DNA of 64,000 bases from Sporobacter sp963663605 (GCA_963663605.2 CAXXVF010000002.1:2480001-2544000); one strand, 5' to 3'; positions 33,370 to 42,631 are shown, counted from the first letter of the stretch. Notes: a model not told the origin generated them from the letters alone. Program-made: numbers and translations.

Positions 33370-34497
33370 ATGACCTTTTTTGAAAATGTTTTAAAAAATG
33401 AAGAAAAAGCGATGATGAACTTAAGAGCGCTTTACAGAAAGTTCGGATACGCGCAGTACAAAATGAGCAAATTCGAGGAATATGACCTGTATGTCCGCAA
33501 CAAAAACTTCCTCAAATCGGACCAGATCATCACGTTTAACGATCTGAACGGACGGCTGATGGCGCTCAAGCCGGACGTTACGCTTTCTATTGTCAAAAAC
33601 ACGAAAGACTGCGGGGATGCGCTCTGCAAGTACTATTACAATGAAAACGTCTACCGGTTGTCGAATACGGGCCGGGAATATAAAGAACGTATGCAGGTCG
33701 GGCTTGAATGTATCGGCAATATTGACATATATTCCATGAGTGAAGTGATATTGCTGGCGGAGAAGAGTCTTGAGACCATCAGCGAAAAATATGTACTCGA
33801 TATCTCGCATATGGGCTTCTTAAGCGGTTTTCTGGAAGGTCTGGGCGTGGAAGAGGAACAAACGCTGCCGATTCTGCGCTGCATCAGCGAGAAGAACGTG
33901 CCGGAAATCGAAAAGCTGTGCCGGCGGTTTAAAATCAGAAGTGAGGCTTGCCTCAAGCTTAAAAAGCTGACCACGCTATACGGCACGTATGAAGAGACCA
34001 TAGGCGTCTTAAAGGAAATCAGCAACTGTAGCCGGGCCGATGAAGCGGTAAACGAGCTTGAAGCGGTTTATAAGACGGTAAAGAGCCTGGGCGGCGGTAG
34101 CCGCATCAGTCTTGATTTTTCGATCGTCAATGATATGAATTACTATAGCGGCATTATTTTTCAAGGCTTCGTAGACGGTGTTCCGACCGGCATTTTATCC
34201 GGCGGACGGTATGACAATTTGATGCTCCGCTTCGGCAAGGCTTCGGGCGCGATCGGGTTTGCCGTTTATCTGGACCTGCTGGAACGATACGAAGAGGCGC
34301 AAAGGCCCTATGACGTGGACGTTTTGCTTTTGTATGACGAATATACGGATGTCAACACGCTTGCCGGGGCCGTAAAGAGCCTGACGGAACAAAATCAGAC
34401 TGTGCGGGCGCAGCAGGGGGATGCTTCGGGCGTTAAATACAAGCGTCTGGCGACGATCAAAAACGGAAGGCTTGAGGAAATTGAAACAAATGATTAA
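33370..34497 (+). CDS. hisZ: ATP phosphoribosyltransferase regulatory subunit
   Basis: The 375-residue protein is a histidyl-tRNA-synthetase-like paralogue without tRNA function; it complexes with short HisG and gives it activity and histidine feedback control. Visible features are the KFEEYDLY segment, the motif-2-like LKPDVTLSIVKN and RLSNTGREYKERMQVGLECIG, and the late GGRYDNLM segment. The ATG at 33370 is preferred because GGGGG lies upstream and the family starts near this point. Its stop overlaps hisG by 8 bases. Confidence 0.9.
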   Translation: MTFFENVLKNEEKAMMNLRALYRKFGYAQYKMSKFEEYDLYVRNKNFLKSDQIITFNDLNGRLMALKPDVTLSIVKNTKDCGDALCKYYYNENVYRLSNTGREYKERMQVGLECIGNIDIYSMSEVILLAEKSLETISEKYVLDISHMGFLSGFLEGLGVEEEQTLPILRCISEKNVPEIEKLCRRFKIRSEACLKLKKLTTLYGTYEETIGVLKEISNCSRADEAVNELEAVYKTVKSLGGGSRISLDFSIVNDMNYYSGIIFQGFVDGVPTGILSGGRYDNLMLRFGKASGAIGFAVYLDLLERYEEAQRPYDVDVLLLYDEYTDVNTLAGAVKSLTEQNQTVRAQQGDASGVKYKRLATIKNGRLEEIETND

Positions 34498-35119
34498 TAT
34501 AGCGCTCCCAAAGGGACGTCTCGGCGAACAGGTTTACGGGACATTTGAAGCCGTAGGGTATGGCTGTCCGGGCATTCTGGAAAACAACCGCAAGCTGATT
34601 TTTGAAAATCCGGAGACGAATATCCGTTACTTCTGGGTAAAACCCTCCGATGTGGCCATCTATGTCGAACATGGGGCCGCCGACCTGGGCGTCGTCGGTA
34701 AGGATATCCTTCTGGAACAGTCGCCGGACGTTTTTGAACTTTTGGATCTCAACGTAGGCAAATGCCGGGCGTGCGTCGCGGCCCCAAAAGGGTTCCGGGA
34801 CGATCTGGACCGGACGCTGTGTGTTGCCACGAAGTTTCCGAGTATCGCACGGGACTTTTATTCAGGTCAGGGCCGGGAGATTGATATAATCAAGCTCAAC
34901 GGTTCCATTGAAATTGCGCCGATCCTCGGGTTGTCGGACGTTATTGTCGACCTCGTCGAAACGGGGACGACGCTTAAAGAAAACGACCTCGAAATCGTTG
35001 AGGTCATCGGCCCCATCAGCGCGCGGCTTATATCCAACAAGGTCAGCTTCAAATTCAAGCATACCGAAATCAGCGCGCTCAGCGATAAGGTGTCCGACTA
35101 CGTTAAAGAAGGTCAATGA
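34490..35119 (+). CDS. hisG: ATP phosphoribosyltransferase, short form
   Basis: This 209-residue catalytic subunit performs the first committed step of histidine synthesis, joining ATP and PRPP. It begins MINIALPKGRLGEQV and has DLGVVGKDILLE, the PRPP-binding segment EIAPILGLSDVIVDLVETG, and NDLEIVEVI. The length marks the short form that lacks the C-terminal regulatory domain and depends on HisZ, which is encoded just upstream. GAGGAAA lies before the ATG. Confidence 0.95.
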   Translation: MINIALPKGRLGEQVYGTFEAVGYGCPGILENNRKLIFENPETNIRYFWVKPSDVAIYVEHGAADLGVVGKDILLEQSPDVFELLDLNVGKCRACVAAPKGFRDDLDRTLCVATKFPSIARDFYSGQGREIDIIKLNGSIEIAPILGLSDVIVDLVETGTTLKENDLEIVEVIGPISARLISNKVSFKFKHTEISALSDKVSDYVKEGQ

Positions 35120-35120
35120 T

Positions 35121-36407
35121 ATGATTAAGATCTCAAAATATACCGATATCGACACCGATGTCTTTATACGGACCGCAGCAAAAGCGAACGTTGAAAAAAC
35201 CGTAGAGGATATCATTGCCGACGTCCGGGAAAACGGCGACGCGGCGCTTATGCGATATACTGAAAAATTTGATAAAGCGGCGCTTACGTCGGTTGAAGTC
35301 ACGGCTGAGGAAAAAAACGAAGCCTTGAAGCGAGCAGACATAAAGCTCGTGGAAATACTGAAAAAAGCGGCGAAGAACATCGAGGCATTTCACCGCCGTC
35401 AGCTCCGGGAAGGGTTTGTAATAAACGGCGAAGACGGGATCGTTTTGGGGCAGAGGGTACTGCCGATCGATAAGGTAGGCGTCTATATCCCGGGTGGTAC
35501 CGCCAGCTATCCGTCTACTGTTTTGATGAACTGCATCCCGGCAAAACTCGCCGGCGTCCGCGAACTTATCCTCACGACGCCGCCCGCGCCGGACGGGACA
35601 ATCCATCCGGATATACTGGCCGCAGCCTCAATCGGCGGCGCGGACCGGATCATGAAGGCCGGCGGCGCGCAAGCCGTCGCGGCGCTCGCGTACGGGACCG
35701 AGAGCGTTCCCCGTGTCGACAAGATCGTCGGGCCCGGGAACGCGTTTGTCGCCGAGGCTAAAAAGCAGGTGTTCGGGCAGGTCGCCATCGACATGATCGC
35801 CGGCCCGAGCGAAATACTTGTCATTGCCGACGAGACGGCCGACGCTGTGTTTGTCGCGGCAGACATGCTCTCCCAGGCCGAGCATGACGCGCTGGCGAGC
35901 GCCGTGCTCGTGACGACAAGCGAAGTTCTGGCCGAACAAGTCTCGGCGGAGATCGAACGGCAGATTGAAGCGCTGCCTCGGCGTGACATCGCGCGCGCGT
36001 CCATTGATGATAACGGAAGGATCATTTTAGCCGATTCGCTGGAGCAGGCCGTTGGAATATCCAACACGCTTGCACCGGAACATCTTGAGCTCTGTGTGAA
36101 AAATCCGTTCGATACGCTTGAAGGCGTTACGAACGCCGGGTCTGTCTTTTTAGGGCACTACTGCCCCGAGGCGCTGGGCGATTATTTCGCCGGACCGAAC
36201 CACACGCTGCCCACGCTCGGCACGGCGCGGTTTTCAAGCCCGCTGTCGGTCGATGATTTTGTCAGGAAATCCGCTTTTACGTACTACACGCCCGAGGCGC
36301 TCGCGCGCGTCGGCGGCGATATCACGTATTTCGCAAATAAAGAAGGGCTCGACGCCCACGCCCGTTCCGTCACGGTCCGACTGGAGCAGAAAGGGAAAAA
36401 GGATTAA
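35121..36407 (+). CDS. hisD: Histidinol dehydrogenase
   Basis: The 428-residue zinc enzyme oxidises histidinol to histidine in two NAD-dependent steps. Motifs include VGVYIPGGTASYPSTVLM, AGGAQAVAALAYGT, IVGPGNAFVAEAKKQVFG, DMIAGPSEILVIADE, SQAEHDALASAVLVT, and LGHYCPEALGDYFAGPNHTL near the C-terminus. The ATG at 35121 starts 1 base after the hisG stop. An upstream open frame is not part of the protein. Confidence 0.96.
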   Translation: MIKISKYTDIDTDVFIRTAAKANVEKTVEDIIADVRENGDAALMRYTEKFDKAALTSVEVTAEEKNEALKRADIKLVEILKKAAKNIEAFHRRQLREGFVINGEDGIVLGQRVLPIDKVGVYIPGGTASYPSTVLMNCIPAKLAGVRELILTTPPAPDGTIHPDILAAASIGGADRIMKAGGAQAVAALAYGTESVPRVDKIVGPGNAFVAEAKKQVFGQVAIDMIAGPSEILVIADETADAVFVAADMLSQAEHDALASAVLVTTSEVLAEQVSAEIERQIEALPRRDIARASIDDNGRIILADSLEQAVGISNTLAPEHLELCVKNPFDTLEGVTNAGSVFLGHYCPEALGDYFAGPNHTLPTLGTARFSSPLSVDDFVRKSAFTYYTPEALARVGGDITYFANKEGLDAHARSVTVRLEQKGKKD

Positions 36408-36408
36408 A

Positions 36409-37476
36409 ATGAGCCGATTTTTAAGCGACCGTTATGCAGGCCTCGTACCATACGTACCCGGCGAGCAGCCCAGAGACATGAAATATATAAAACTCAATAC
36501 GAACGAGTCGCCGTATCCGCCGTCGCCGGAGGTGACCCGGCGGATAAACGGCACGGAGATCAAAGGGCTGCGGCTCTATCCCGATCCGACGGGTAAGGCC
36601 CTGAGGGAAAAGGTCGGTGAAAGCTACGGCGTCGCGCCGGAAAACATCTTTTTGGCCAACGGCTCGGACGAAGCGCTGGCGTTTATGTTCATGGCGTTCT
36701 GCGACGAAACGAAACCAATCGCTTTCCCGGATATCACGTACGGGTTTTATTCGGTCTACTGCGCGCTGTTCGGCATCCCGTACGATACGATCCCCTTGGG
36801 TGAGGACTTCGCGGTCAATTGCGCGGACTACTGCGGGATCGGAAAAAACATTGTTTTAGCAAATCCCAACGCGCCGACCGGACTGACGGTTTCGCCGGAC
36901 GAGATAAAGCGGCTGCTCCGTACGAATCCGGACAGTGTCGTCATGATCGACGAAGCCTATATCGATTTCGGCGCGCAGTCCGTCGTCGGACTGATCAAAG
37001 AATTCGACAATCTGCTGGTCGTGCATACGTGCTCAAAATCACGTGCGCTGGCCGGTGCGCGGCTGGGGTTCGTTTTCGGGTCTAAGGAACTGATCGATGA
37101 TATAGAGAAGATGCGGTATTCGTTCAATTCCTATAACGTCAACCGGCTGACGCTGGCCGCCGGCGAGGCGGCGTTTAACGACGCGCCCTACTATGCCGGA
37201 ATGCAGCGGACAATCATGGACACGCGTGAAAAAACGGCTGCGGCGCTCCGAGCGCTCGGCTTCGAGCTGACGGATTCAAAGGCCAACTTTCTGTTTGCGT
37301 GCCACCCCGGCTGTGCCGGAGGCATATTATACCGCGCGCTGAAAGAACGCGGTATTCTGGTCCGGCATTTTGACAAACCGAGGATTTCGGATTATCTTAG
37401 AATTACCGTTGGAACACCAGAGCAAATGGACGCGCTTTTTACCGCGCTCAATACCATTTTGAAAAAAGGGGAATGA
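36409..37476 (+). CDS. hisC: Histidinol-phosphate aminotransferase
   Basis: The 355-residue PLP enzyme of the type I aminotransferase fold makes histidinol phosphate. Motifs are LNTNESPYPPSPEV, GSDEALAFMFMAF, ANPNAPTGL, VMIDEAYIDFG and the PLP-lysine segment CSKSRALAGARLGFVFG. The ATG at 36409 follows the hisD stop directly. Length is normal. Confidence 0.95.
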   Translation: MSRFLSDRYAGLVPYVPGEQPRDMKYIKLNTNESPYPPSPEVTRRINGTEIKGLRLYPDPTGKALREKVGESYGVAPENIFLANGSDEALAFMFMAFCDETKPIAFPDITYGFYSVYCALFGIPYDTIPLGEDFAVNCADYCGIGKNIVLANPNAPTGLTVSPDEIKRLLRTNPDSVVMIDEAYIDFGAQSVVGLIKEFDNLLVVHTCSKSRALAGARLGFVFGSKELIDDIEKMRYSFNSYNVNRLTLAAGEAAFNDAPYYAGMQRTIMDTREKTAAALRALGFELTDSKANFLFACHPGCAGGILYRALKERGILVRHFDKPRISDYLRITVGTPEQMDALFTALNTILKKGE

Positions 37477-37479
37477 ACG

Positions 37480-38067
37480 ATGCGGACAGGTGAAATCAAA
37501 AGAAAGACGGCCGAAACGGATATCAGTCTGACTCTGAATATCGACGGGAAAGGCGAAAGCAGCGTCGATTCCGGCATCGGTTTTTTTGACCACATGCTAA
37601 CGCTTTTTGCGCGCCACGGGCGGTTTGACTTGGCGCTCAGCTGCAAGGGAGATACCTATGTGGACGCGCATCACTCCGTAGAGGACGTCGGCATGTGCCT
37701 GGGGACAGCGTTTTGGGACGCTTTAGGCGACATGAAGGGCATCAAACGCTATGCCGACATCACCCTGCCGATGGACGAAGCGCTCGTGCTGTGCGCCGTC
37801 GATATTTCCGGACGCGGCTTCCTTGCGCTTGACCTTAAGCTGCCGAACGAGAAAGCCGGCGCGATGGATACCGAACTGGTCGAGGAGTTCTTGCAGGCAT
37901 TCGTGCGCAAAGCAAATGTTACGCTGCACATGCGTCAGCTGGCGGGAACGAATACGCACCATATCATCGAAGCGTGTTTCAAGGCGCTGGCCAGAGCGTT
38001 CGGTCAGGCCGTCGCGATTGATCAGGTGTATAAAGACGAAATACCGTCGACAAAAGGCGTGTTATAA
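37480..38067 (+). CDS. hisB: Imidazoleglycerol-phosphate dehydratase
   Basis: The 195-residue monofunctional enzyme has the diagnostic metal-binding motifs: FFDHMLTLFARHG and DAHHSVEDVGMCLG in the first half, and the second His set TNTHHIIEACFKALARA near the C-terminus. It dehydrates imidazoleglycerol phosphate. It starts 3 bases after hisC. No phosphatase domain is fused; histidinol phosphatase is encoded separately at the operon end. Confidence 0.96.
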   Translation: MRTGEIKRKTAETDISLTLNIDGKGESSVDSGIGFFDHMLTLFARHGRFDLALSCKGDTYVDAHHSVEDVGMCLGTAFWDALGDMKGIKRYADITLPMDEALVLCAVDISGRGFLALDLKLPNEKAGAMDTELVEEFLQAFVRKANVTLHMRQLAGTNTHHIIEACFKALARAFGQAVAIDQVYKDEIPSTKGVL

Positions 38068-38116
38068 TCAGATAGTACAAAGCGACGCCCCATTGGGCGG
38101 CGGATTAGAGGTTTCT

Positions 38117-38734
38117 ATGATAGCAATAGTGGATTATGGCGTGGGGAATTTGTTTTCCCTGTGCAGTTCTTTTAAATATATCGGGCAGGAAGCCGAGATT
38201 ACGTCCGAGGCTAAGCGGATAGAAGAAAGCGACCGCGTCGTCCTGCCCGGCGTCGGCGCGTTTGAGGACGCGGCGGGAAAACTGCGCGAAAGCGGACTGG
38301 CCGACGTCGTCTGCCGGGAGGCCGCGTGCGGAAAGCTGCTCCTGGGCATTTGTCTCGGCATGCAGATGCTTTTCGATAAAAGCTACGAATACGGGGAGCA
38401 TAAGGGACTTGGGCTCATCCGAGGTAACGTGGTGTCGATGGAGCCGGCCATTCCAAAAGACTATAAAATCCCGCACATCGGCTGGAACGGCCTGATTTTC
38501 CCGAAAGACAGGCTGAAAAGTCCGCTGTTTAAGCACATAAAAGAGGGCGATCATGTCTATTTCGTCCACTCGTATTATGCATCCGACTGCGCAGACTCGG
38601 TCATCGCCGAAGCAGAATACGGCGTGCCGCTTACGGCGGCGGTAGCCGACCGAAACGTTTTGGGGACGCAGTTTCACCCGGAAAAGAGCGGCGACGTGGG
38701 GCTCAATATTTTACGCGCGTTTTGTGAGCTGTAG
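38117..38734 (+). CDS. hisH: Imidazole glycerol phosphate synthase, glutaminase subunit
   Basis: The 205-residue class I glutamine amidotransferase supplies ammonia to HisF. The nucleophile is in LLGICLGMQMLF, and the His-Glu pair in GTQFHPEKSG. The ATG at 38117 has AGAGG upstream; longer upstream reading is a shadow of hisB. HisF is two genes downstream. Confidence 0.95.
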   Translation: MIAIVDYGVGNLFSLCSSFKYIGQEAEITSEAKRIEESDRVVLPGVGAFEDAAGKLRESGLADVVCREAACGKLLLGICLGMQMLFDKSYEYGEHKGLGLIRGNVVSMEPAIPKDYKIPHIGWNGLIFPKDRLKSPLFKHIKEGDHVYFVHSYYASDCADSVIAEAEYGVPLTAAVADRNVLGTQFHPEKSGDVGLNILRAFCEL

Positions 38735-38809
38735 CGGCAGCGTTTACACACAGAAACGGAACTCCGAAGTAAAAAAGAAGACTTTGCGCGATGCGCATGT
38801 GAGGTTTAT

Positions 38810-39541
38810 ATGATTTTATTTCCTGCAATTGATCTATACGGCGGTCAGGCGGTGCGCCTTTTTAAGGGCGATTACGCGCAGATGACGGTCTATAGCGACA
38901 AGCCGCTTGACGTCGCCCGCTCATTTCACGATGCGGGTGCCGGCTGGCTGCACGTTGTGGACCTTGAGGGCGCCAGAGACGGCACGACCGCCAATTTCAA
39001 AACGATCGAACAGATCGTCAAAGAAAGCGGCTTATACGTGGAAGTAGGCGGCGGTATCCGCTCGCAAAAGGTGGTCGAAACCTACTTAAGCGCCGGTGTG
39101 CAGCGCGTTATTTTAGGTACGGCGGCTATTACGCAGCCCGATTTTGTAGACAAAATGGTGTCGCTTCACGGCGATAAAATCGCAGTCGGCGTTGATATTA
39201 AAGACGGCTTCGTCGCCGTCAAGGGATGGACGGAAGTGACGGCGCTTGAAGGCATCGCGTTCTGCCGGCAGATGGAAGCGAAGGGCGTCAAAACGATCAT
39301 CTGCACGGACATCTCAAAGGACGGCGTCCTGGGCGGGGCAAACAATGAGCTGTACCGTCAACTGTCCGAAGAGCTGACCCTCAATATAATCGCCTCCGGC
39401 GGCGTTTCGTCACTTAAAGGTATTATGTATCTGCACTACATCGGGTTGTACGGCGCGATTTTGGGCAAGGCGCTTTACGAAGGCAAACTCAAGCTTAAAG
39501 AAGCGGTTGATGCGATAACGGAAAGGTGCTGGGGCGGATGA
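38810..39541 (+). CDS. hisA: ProFAR isomerase
   Basis: This 243-residue (beta/alpha)8-barrel enzyme performs the Amadori rearrangement of ProFAR. It starts MILFPAIDLYGGQAVRLFKG and has HVVDLEGA, EVGGGIRS, LGTAAI, and IIASGGVSS for phosphate binding. The catalytic Asp pair (AIDL, TDISKDG) is present. Its stop overlaps the hisF start as ATGA. Confidence 0.95.
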   Translation: MILFPAIDLYGGQAVRLFKGDYAQMTVYSDKPLDVARSFHDAGAGWLHVVDLEGARDGTTANFKTIEQIVKESGLYVEVGGGIRSQKVVETYLSAGVQRVILGTAAITQPDFVDKMVSLHGDKIAVGVDIKDGFVAVKGWTEVTALEGIAFCRQMEAKGVKTIICTDISKDGVLGGANNELYRQLSEELTLNIIASGGVSSLKGIMYLHYIGLYGAILGKALYEGKLKLKEAVDAITERCWGG

Positions 39542-40296
39542 TTACAAAAAGAATAATCCCCTGCCTTGACGTCAAGGACGGGCGTGTCGTCAAGGGTGTC
39601 AATTTTCTGGGACTTGCCGATGTCTCTTCACCTGTTAAGCTTGGGAAATACTACAGTGACTGCGGGGCTGACGAGCTCGTTTTCTATGATATTACGGCAT
39701 CCTACGAAGAGCGGCAGCTTTTTACGGAGATCCTGAAAGAGGTCGCAAGCTGCATCTTCATACCGCTGACCGTTGGCGGCGGGATCAACACGGTCGACGA
39801 CTTCGACCGCGTGCTCAAATGCGGGGCCGACAAGGTGAGCGTCAACTCGGGGGCCATCAGAAATCCCGGCCTGATCGAGGAAGCGGCAAAAATATACGGA
39901 GACCAGTGCGTCGTGCTGTCTGTGGATATCAAGCGGGTCGACGGCACGTTCCGCGTCTTCTCTAAAGGCGGCCGGGAAAACACCGGCATGGACGCCATCG
40001 AATGGGTGCATCGCGGAGAAAGCCTCGGCGCGGGCGAGCTTGTCGTCAACAGCATCGATACGGACGGCGTCAAACAAGGCTTTGACCTTCCGATGCTCGA
40101 AGCGGTCTGCAATGCCGTGTCGATACCTGTGATCGCTTCAGGCGGCGCGGGCAGAGTCGAGGATTTTACGGAGCTTTTCAAGGCGCTGCCCAAGGTGGAC
40201 GCCGGACTTGCCGCCTCAATTTTCCACTTCGGAGAAGTGAAAATACCGGAACTAAAAAAAACGTTGGCAAAAGAAAACATAAACATGAGGATTTAG
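39538..40296 (+). CDS. hisF: Imidazole glycerol phosphate synthase, cyclase subunit
   Basis: The 252-residue barrel partner of HisH starts MITKRIIPCLDVKDGRVVKG and has DELVFYDITAS, PLTVGGGINT, VSVNSGAI, ELVVNSIDTDG and PVIASGGAG. Both catalytic Asp residues (CLDVKDG, IDTDG) are in place. The start overlaps hisA by four bases, so the ATG at 39538 is well supported. Confidence 0.96.
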   Translation: MITKRIIPCLDVKDGRVVKGVNFLGLADVSSPVKLGKYYSDCGADELVFYDITASYEERQLFTEILKEVASCIFIPLTVGGGINTVDDFDRVLKCGADKVSVNSGAIRNPGLIEEAAKIYGDQCVVLSVDIKRVDGTFRVFSKGGRENTGMDAIEWVHRGESLGAGELVVNSIDTDGVKQGFDLPMLEAVCNAVSIPVIASGGAGRVEDFTELFKALPKVDAGLAASIFHFGEVKIPELKKTLAKENINMRI

Positions 40297-40305
40297 GTGT
40301 TAGCT

Positions 40306-40956
40306 ATGGTTTCTATCGATACTTTGAAGTTTGACGAAAAAGGACTCATCCCCGCCGTCGTCGTGGACGACGACAGCGGCGCTGTTCTGACGGTCGCCTA
40401 TATGAACCGGGAAAGCCTTGAGATCAGCATCAGGGAGGAAAGGACGTGCTTCTGGTCACGCTCCAGACAGGAGCTGTGGCGCAAGGGGGAGACGTCCGGA
40501 AATGTCCAGCACATTGTCCGTATCCAGACGGACTGCGACCGGGACGCCCTGACGGTGTACGTTAAAAAGGACGGGCCGGCCTGCCATCTGGGCACGGATT
40601 CGTGCTTTTCTGAAGACGTATTTGTGAGCGACGCGCGCACGTCGTTTGCCATGGAGGACCTGATGGCGCTTATCTCCGGCAGGAAAAACAAGCCGCAAGA
40701 GGGCTCTTATACGACGTATCTTTTCGAAAAAGGCGTTGATAAGATACTCAAAAAGATCGGTGAGGAATCCACGGAGGTCATCATTGCGGGAAAAGCGGAC
40801 GACCGGAAAGAGACGGTCTACGAGATCGCCGACCTGTGTTATCATGTGATGGTGCTCATGGTCGAAATGGGCATTTCGCTGGACGAAATTAAAAACGAGC
40901 TGAAATCCCGCCACGTCGTGGACAAAAAGACAAAGCAGGAGAAAATGACATCATGA
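40306..40956 (+). CDS. hisIE: Bifunctional phosphoribosyl-AMP cyclohydrolase/phosphoribosyl-ATP pyrophosphatase
   Basis: The 216-residue fusion carries both activities. The N-terminal HisI domain has AYMNRESLEIS, FWSRSRQELWRKGETSGN, and the zinc/metal segment QTDCDRDALTVYV with GPACHLG. The C-terminal HisE domain from about residue 125 has a GSYTTYLFEKG, KKIGEESTEVIIAGK and EIADLCYHVMVLM helical set. The ATG at 40306 fits the AGGTG site; an in-frame GTG at 40297 is less likely. The stop overlaps the next gene as ATGA. Confidence 0.94.
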   Translation: MVSIDTLKFDEKGLIPAVVVDDDSGAVLTVAYMNRESLEISIREERTCFWSRSRQELWRKGETSGNVQHIVRIQTDCDRDALTVYVKKDGPACHLGTDSCFSEDVFVSDARTSFAMEDLMALISGRKNKPQEGSYTTYLFEKGVDKILKKIGEESTEVIIAGKADDRKETVYEIADLCYHVMVLMVEMGISLDEIKNELKSRHVVDKKTKQEKMTS

Positions 40957-41765
40957 TTTTTTCAAACTTCCATGCCCACACCACGTTCTGCGACGGCGCC
41001 GACTCCGCTGAAGATATGGTCAAAGCGGCAATCGGCAAAGGGCTTGAAGCGTTCGGCCTGTCGGGGCATGCGTACATGGGGTTTGAAACAGACTGGTGTA
41101 TGACGCGCGCGGGCACGTCAGAATATATTGCAGAGATGGGCCGGCTGAAAAAAAAATACGGCGGACAGCTTAAGCTGTTCACCGGGATCGAGCAGGACTA
41201 TTATTCCCCCGAGCCGACAAATTGTTATGACTATGTCATCGGCTCCGTTCATTATATCTTAAAAGACGGAGAATACCTGCTCGTCGACGACAGTGAGGAA
41301 ATAACCGTCCGTGACGTGGAGCGCTTTTACGGCGGCGACTATTACGCGTATACAAGGGACTATTTCAATATCATCGCCGATATTGTGCCGAGAACGCGGC
41401 CTGACTTCATCGGGCACTTCGATCTGGTGACCAAGTTCAATGAAGGCGGCAGGCTCTTTGACGAAACCGACCCCGGATACTTAAACCCGGCGATGGAAGC
41501 GCTCGCGGCCATCACCGAAACGCACAAGCTGTTTGAGATCAACACCGGCGCGATGTACCGGGTCGGCCGGACGTCCCCCTACCCGTCACAGATTCTGCTC
41601 AAGGCGCTCAAGGAGCGCGGCGGGGAGATCATCCTGTCAAGCGACAGCCACGACGGGGCGTCGATCGGGTTTATGTTTGACGAAGCAGCGGCGCTTGCCA
41701 GAAGCTGTGGATTCAAGTATGCCAAAACATTGACAGCCGGGGGCTTTATTGATTATAAACTGTGA
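40953..41765 (+). CDS. hisK: Histidinol-phosphatase, PHP family
   Basis: The 270-residue PHP-fold metalloenzyme removes phosphate from histidinol phosphate, the step missing from the monofunctional HisB. Metal ligands appear in NFHAHTTFCDGAD, LSGHAYM, GIEQDYY, the DYVIGSVHYI segment and SSDSHDG. It starts inside the hisIE stop (ATGA), and a strong terminator follows, so it closes the operon. Confidence 0.92.
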   Translation: MIFSNFHAHTTFCDGADSAEDMVKAAIGKGLEAFGLSGHAYMGFETDWCMTRAGTSEYIAEMGRLKKKYGGQLKLFTGIEQDYYSPEPTNCYDYVIGSVHYILKDGEYLLVDDSEEITVRDVERFYGGDYYAYTRDYFNIIADIVPRTRPDFIGHFDLVTKFNEGGRLFDETDPGYLNPAMEALAAITETHKLFEINTGAMYRVGRTSPYPSQILLKALKERGGEIILSSDSHDGASIGFMFDEAAALARSCGFKYAKTLTAGGFIDYKL

Positions 41766-41782
41766 CGTTTGAAAGAATACTA

Positions 41783-41817
41783 ACGCCGAAGTTCAGCATG
41801 GACTTCGGCGTTTTTTT
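41783..41817 (+). terminator. Terminator of the histidine operon
   Basis: ACGCCGAAGT (41783-41792) pairs with ACTTCGGCGT (41802-41811), followed by a run of seven T. Confidence 0.93.
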
Positions 41818-41881
41818 GTTTTCTGTATAAAAAATTATCAAAAGAAGCCTGCAAGATTGTTAAAAAATTATCAAATAAGCT

Positions 41882-41910
41882 TTGACAAACCTGTGATAAT
41901 GCGGTAATAT
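41882..41910 (+). promoter_or_regulatory. Sigma-A type promoter of the Crp/Fnr regulator gene
   Basis: TTGACA (41882-41887), a 17-base spacer, and TAATAT (41905-41910). Confidence 0.8.
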
Positions 41911-41926
41911 TGTCTCATATGAGACA
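41911..41926 (+). promoter_or_regulatory. 16-bp perfect palindrome, candidate operator of the Crp/Fnr regulator
   Basis: TGTCTCATATGAGACA is a perfect palindrome that begins at the base after the -10 box and so covers the transcription start. Position and symmetry suggest autorepression by the dimeric Crp/Fnr protein encoded 16 bases downstream. It resembles the general TGT-N-ACA form of Crp-family boxes. Confidence 0.65.
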
Positions 41927-41941
41927 AACGGGGTCGTTGAT

Positions 41942-42631
41942 GTGGATATAAACGATTTAAAACGCGGAGAATTTGAGCGCATATCAAATTGTTTTTTGTT
42001 CGGGGAAACAGACGGGGCATTTATCCGCCGGGCGCTCAAAGATGAACGGTGCCGCCTCATTGAGACAAAAAAAGAAGCGGTTGTTTTTGATGTGTTCGAT
42101 TATCGAAACAGCCTTGGTTTTGTCTTATCCGGGCTGATCGAGGTCACCAAACCGTCGAGCAGGCGGTACAGCATGACGACGCTCTCCAAAGGCAGCCTTT
42201 TCGGATCGGCCGACCTGTATGATGAGGATGCGGAGGTCGTCACGGTTTTGACGGCCGCTTCGGACTGCCGGATCGTCTTTTTTCCGCTCCGACTGTTGGA
42301 GACGCTCATGCGCGAGGACAGTACGGTGGCGTTTAACTATATCCGCTTCTTAACAGGCCGGATCCGCTTTCTGAACGAAAAGATATACGGGCTTGTATCG
42401 GAAAGCGCGCTGGCGGCGCTTAGTCATTATCTTGTTCAAAATGTTGTGTCAAACGGGGAAAAACATGTTGTCCGGCCGGCGGGAAGCATTTCTGCGCTGG
42501 CGGAACAGCTCAATATCGGCCGTGCGTCTCTTTACCGCGCGTTTGACGCGCTGGAGCGGGGCGGGCTTATCAAGCGGCGCGGCAGGGAAATTGAGATCGT
42601 CCGTCTGTACGGGCTGATGAGTACGGACTAA
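41942..42631 (+). CDS. Crp/Fnr family transcriptional regulator
   Basis: The 229-residue protein has an N-terminal cyclic-nucleotide-type beta barrel (FVLSGLIEVTKPSSRR, TTLSKGSLFGSADLY) and a C-terminal winged helix with the recognition region SISALAEQLNIGRASLYRAFDALERGG. Only a few scattered cysteines are present and there is no N-terminal Cys cluster, so it is not a classical oxygen-sensing FNR. The start is a GTG at 41942 with a weak ribosome site. It probably controls the ABC importer genes that follow on the same strand. Confidence 0.88.
   Translation: MDINDLKRGEFERISNCFLFGETDGAFIRRALKDERCRLIETKKEAVVFDVFDYRNSLGFVLSGLIEVTKPSSRRYSMTTLSKGSLFGSADLYDEDAEVVTVLTAASDCRIVFFPLRLLETLMREDSTVAFNYIRFLTGRIRFLNEKIYGLVSESALAALSHYLVQNVVSNGEKHVVRPAGSISALAEQLNIGRASLYRAFDALERGGLIKRRGREIEIVRLYGLMSTD

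Noticed and set aside
36253..36408. N-terminal extension of hisC overlapping hisD
   Set aside because: HisC family proteins begin near the ATG at 36409; the upstream frame is a shadow of hisD.
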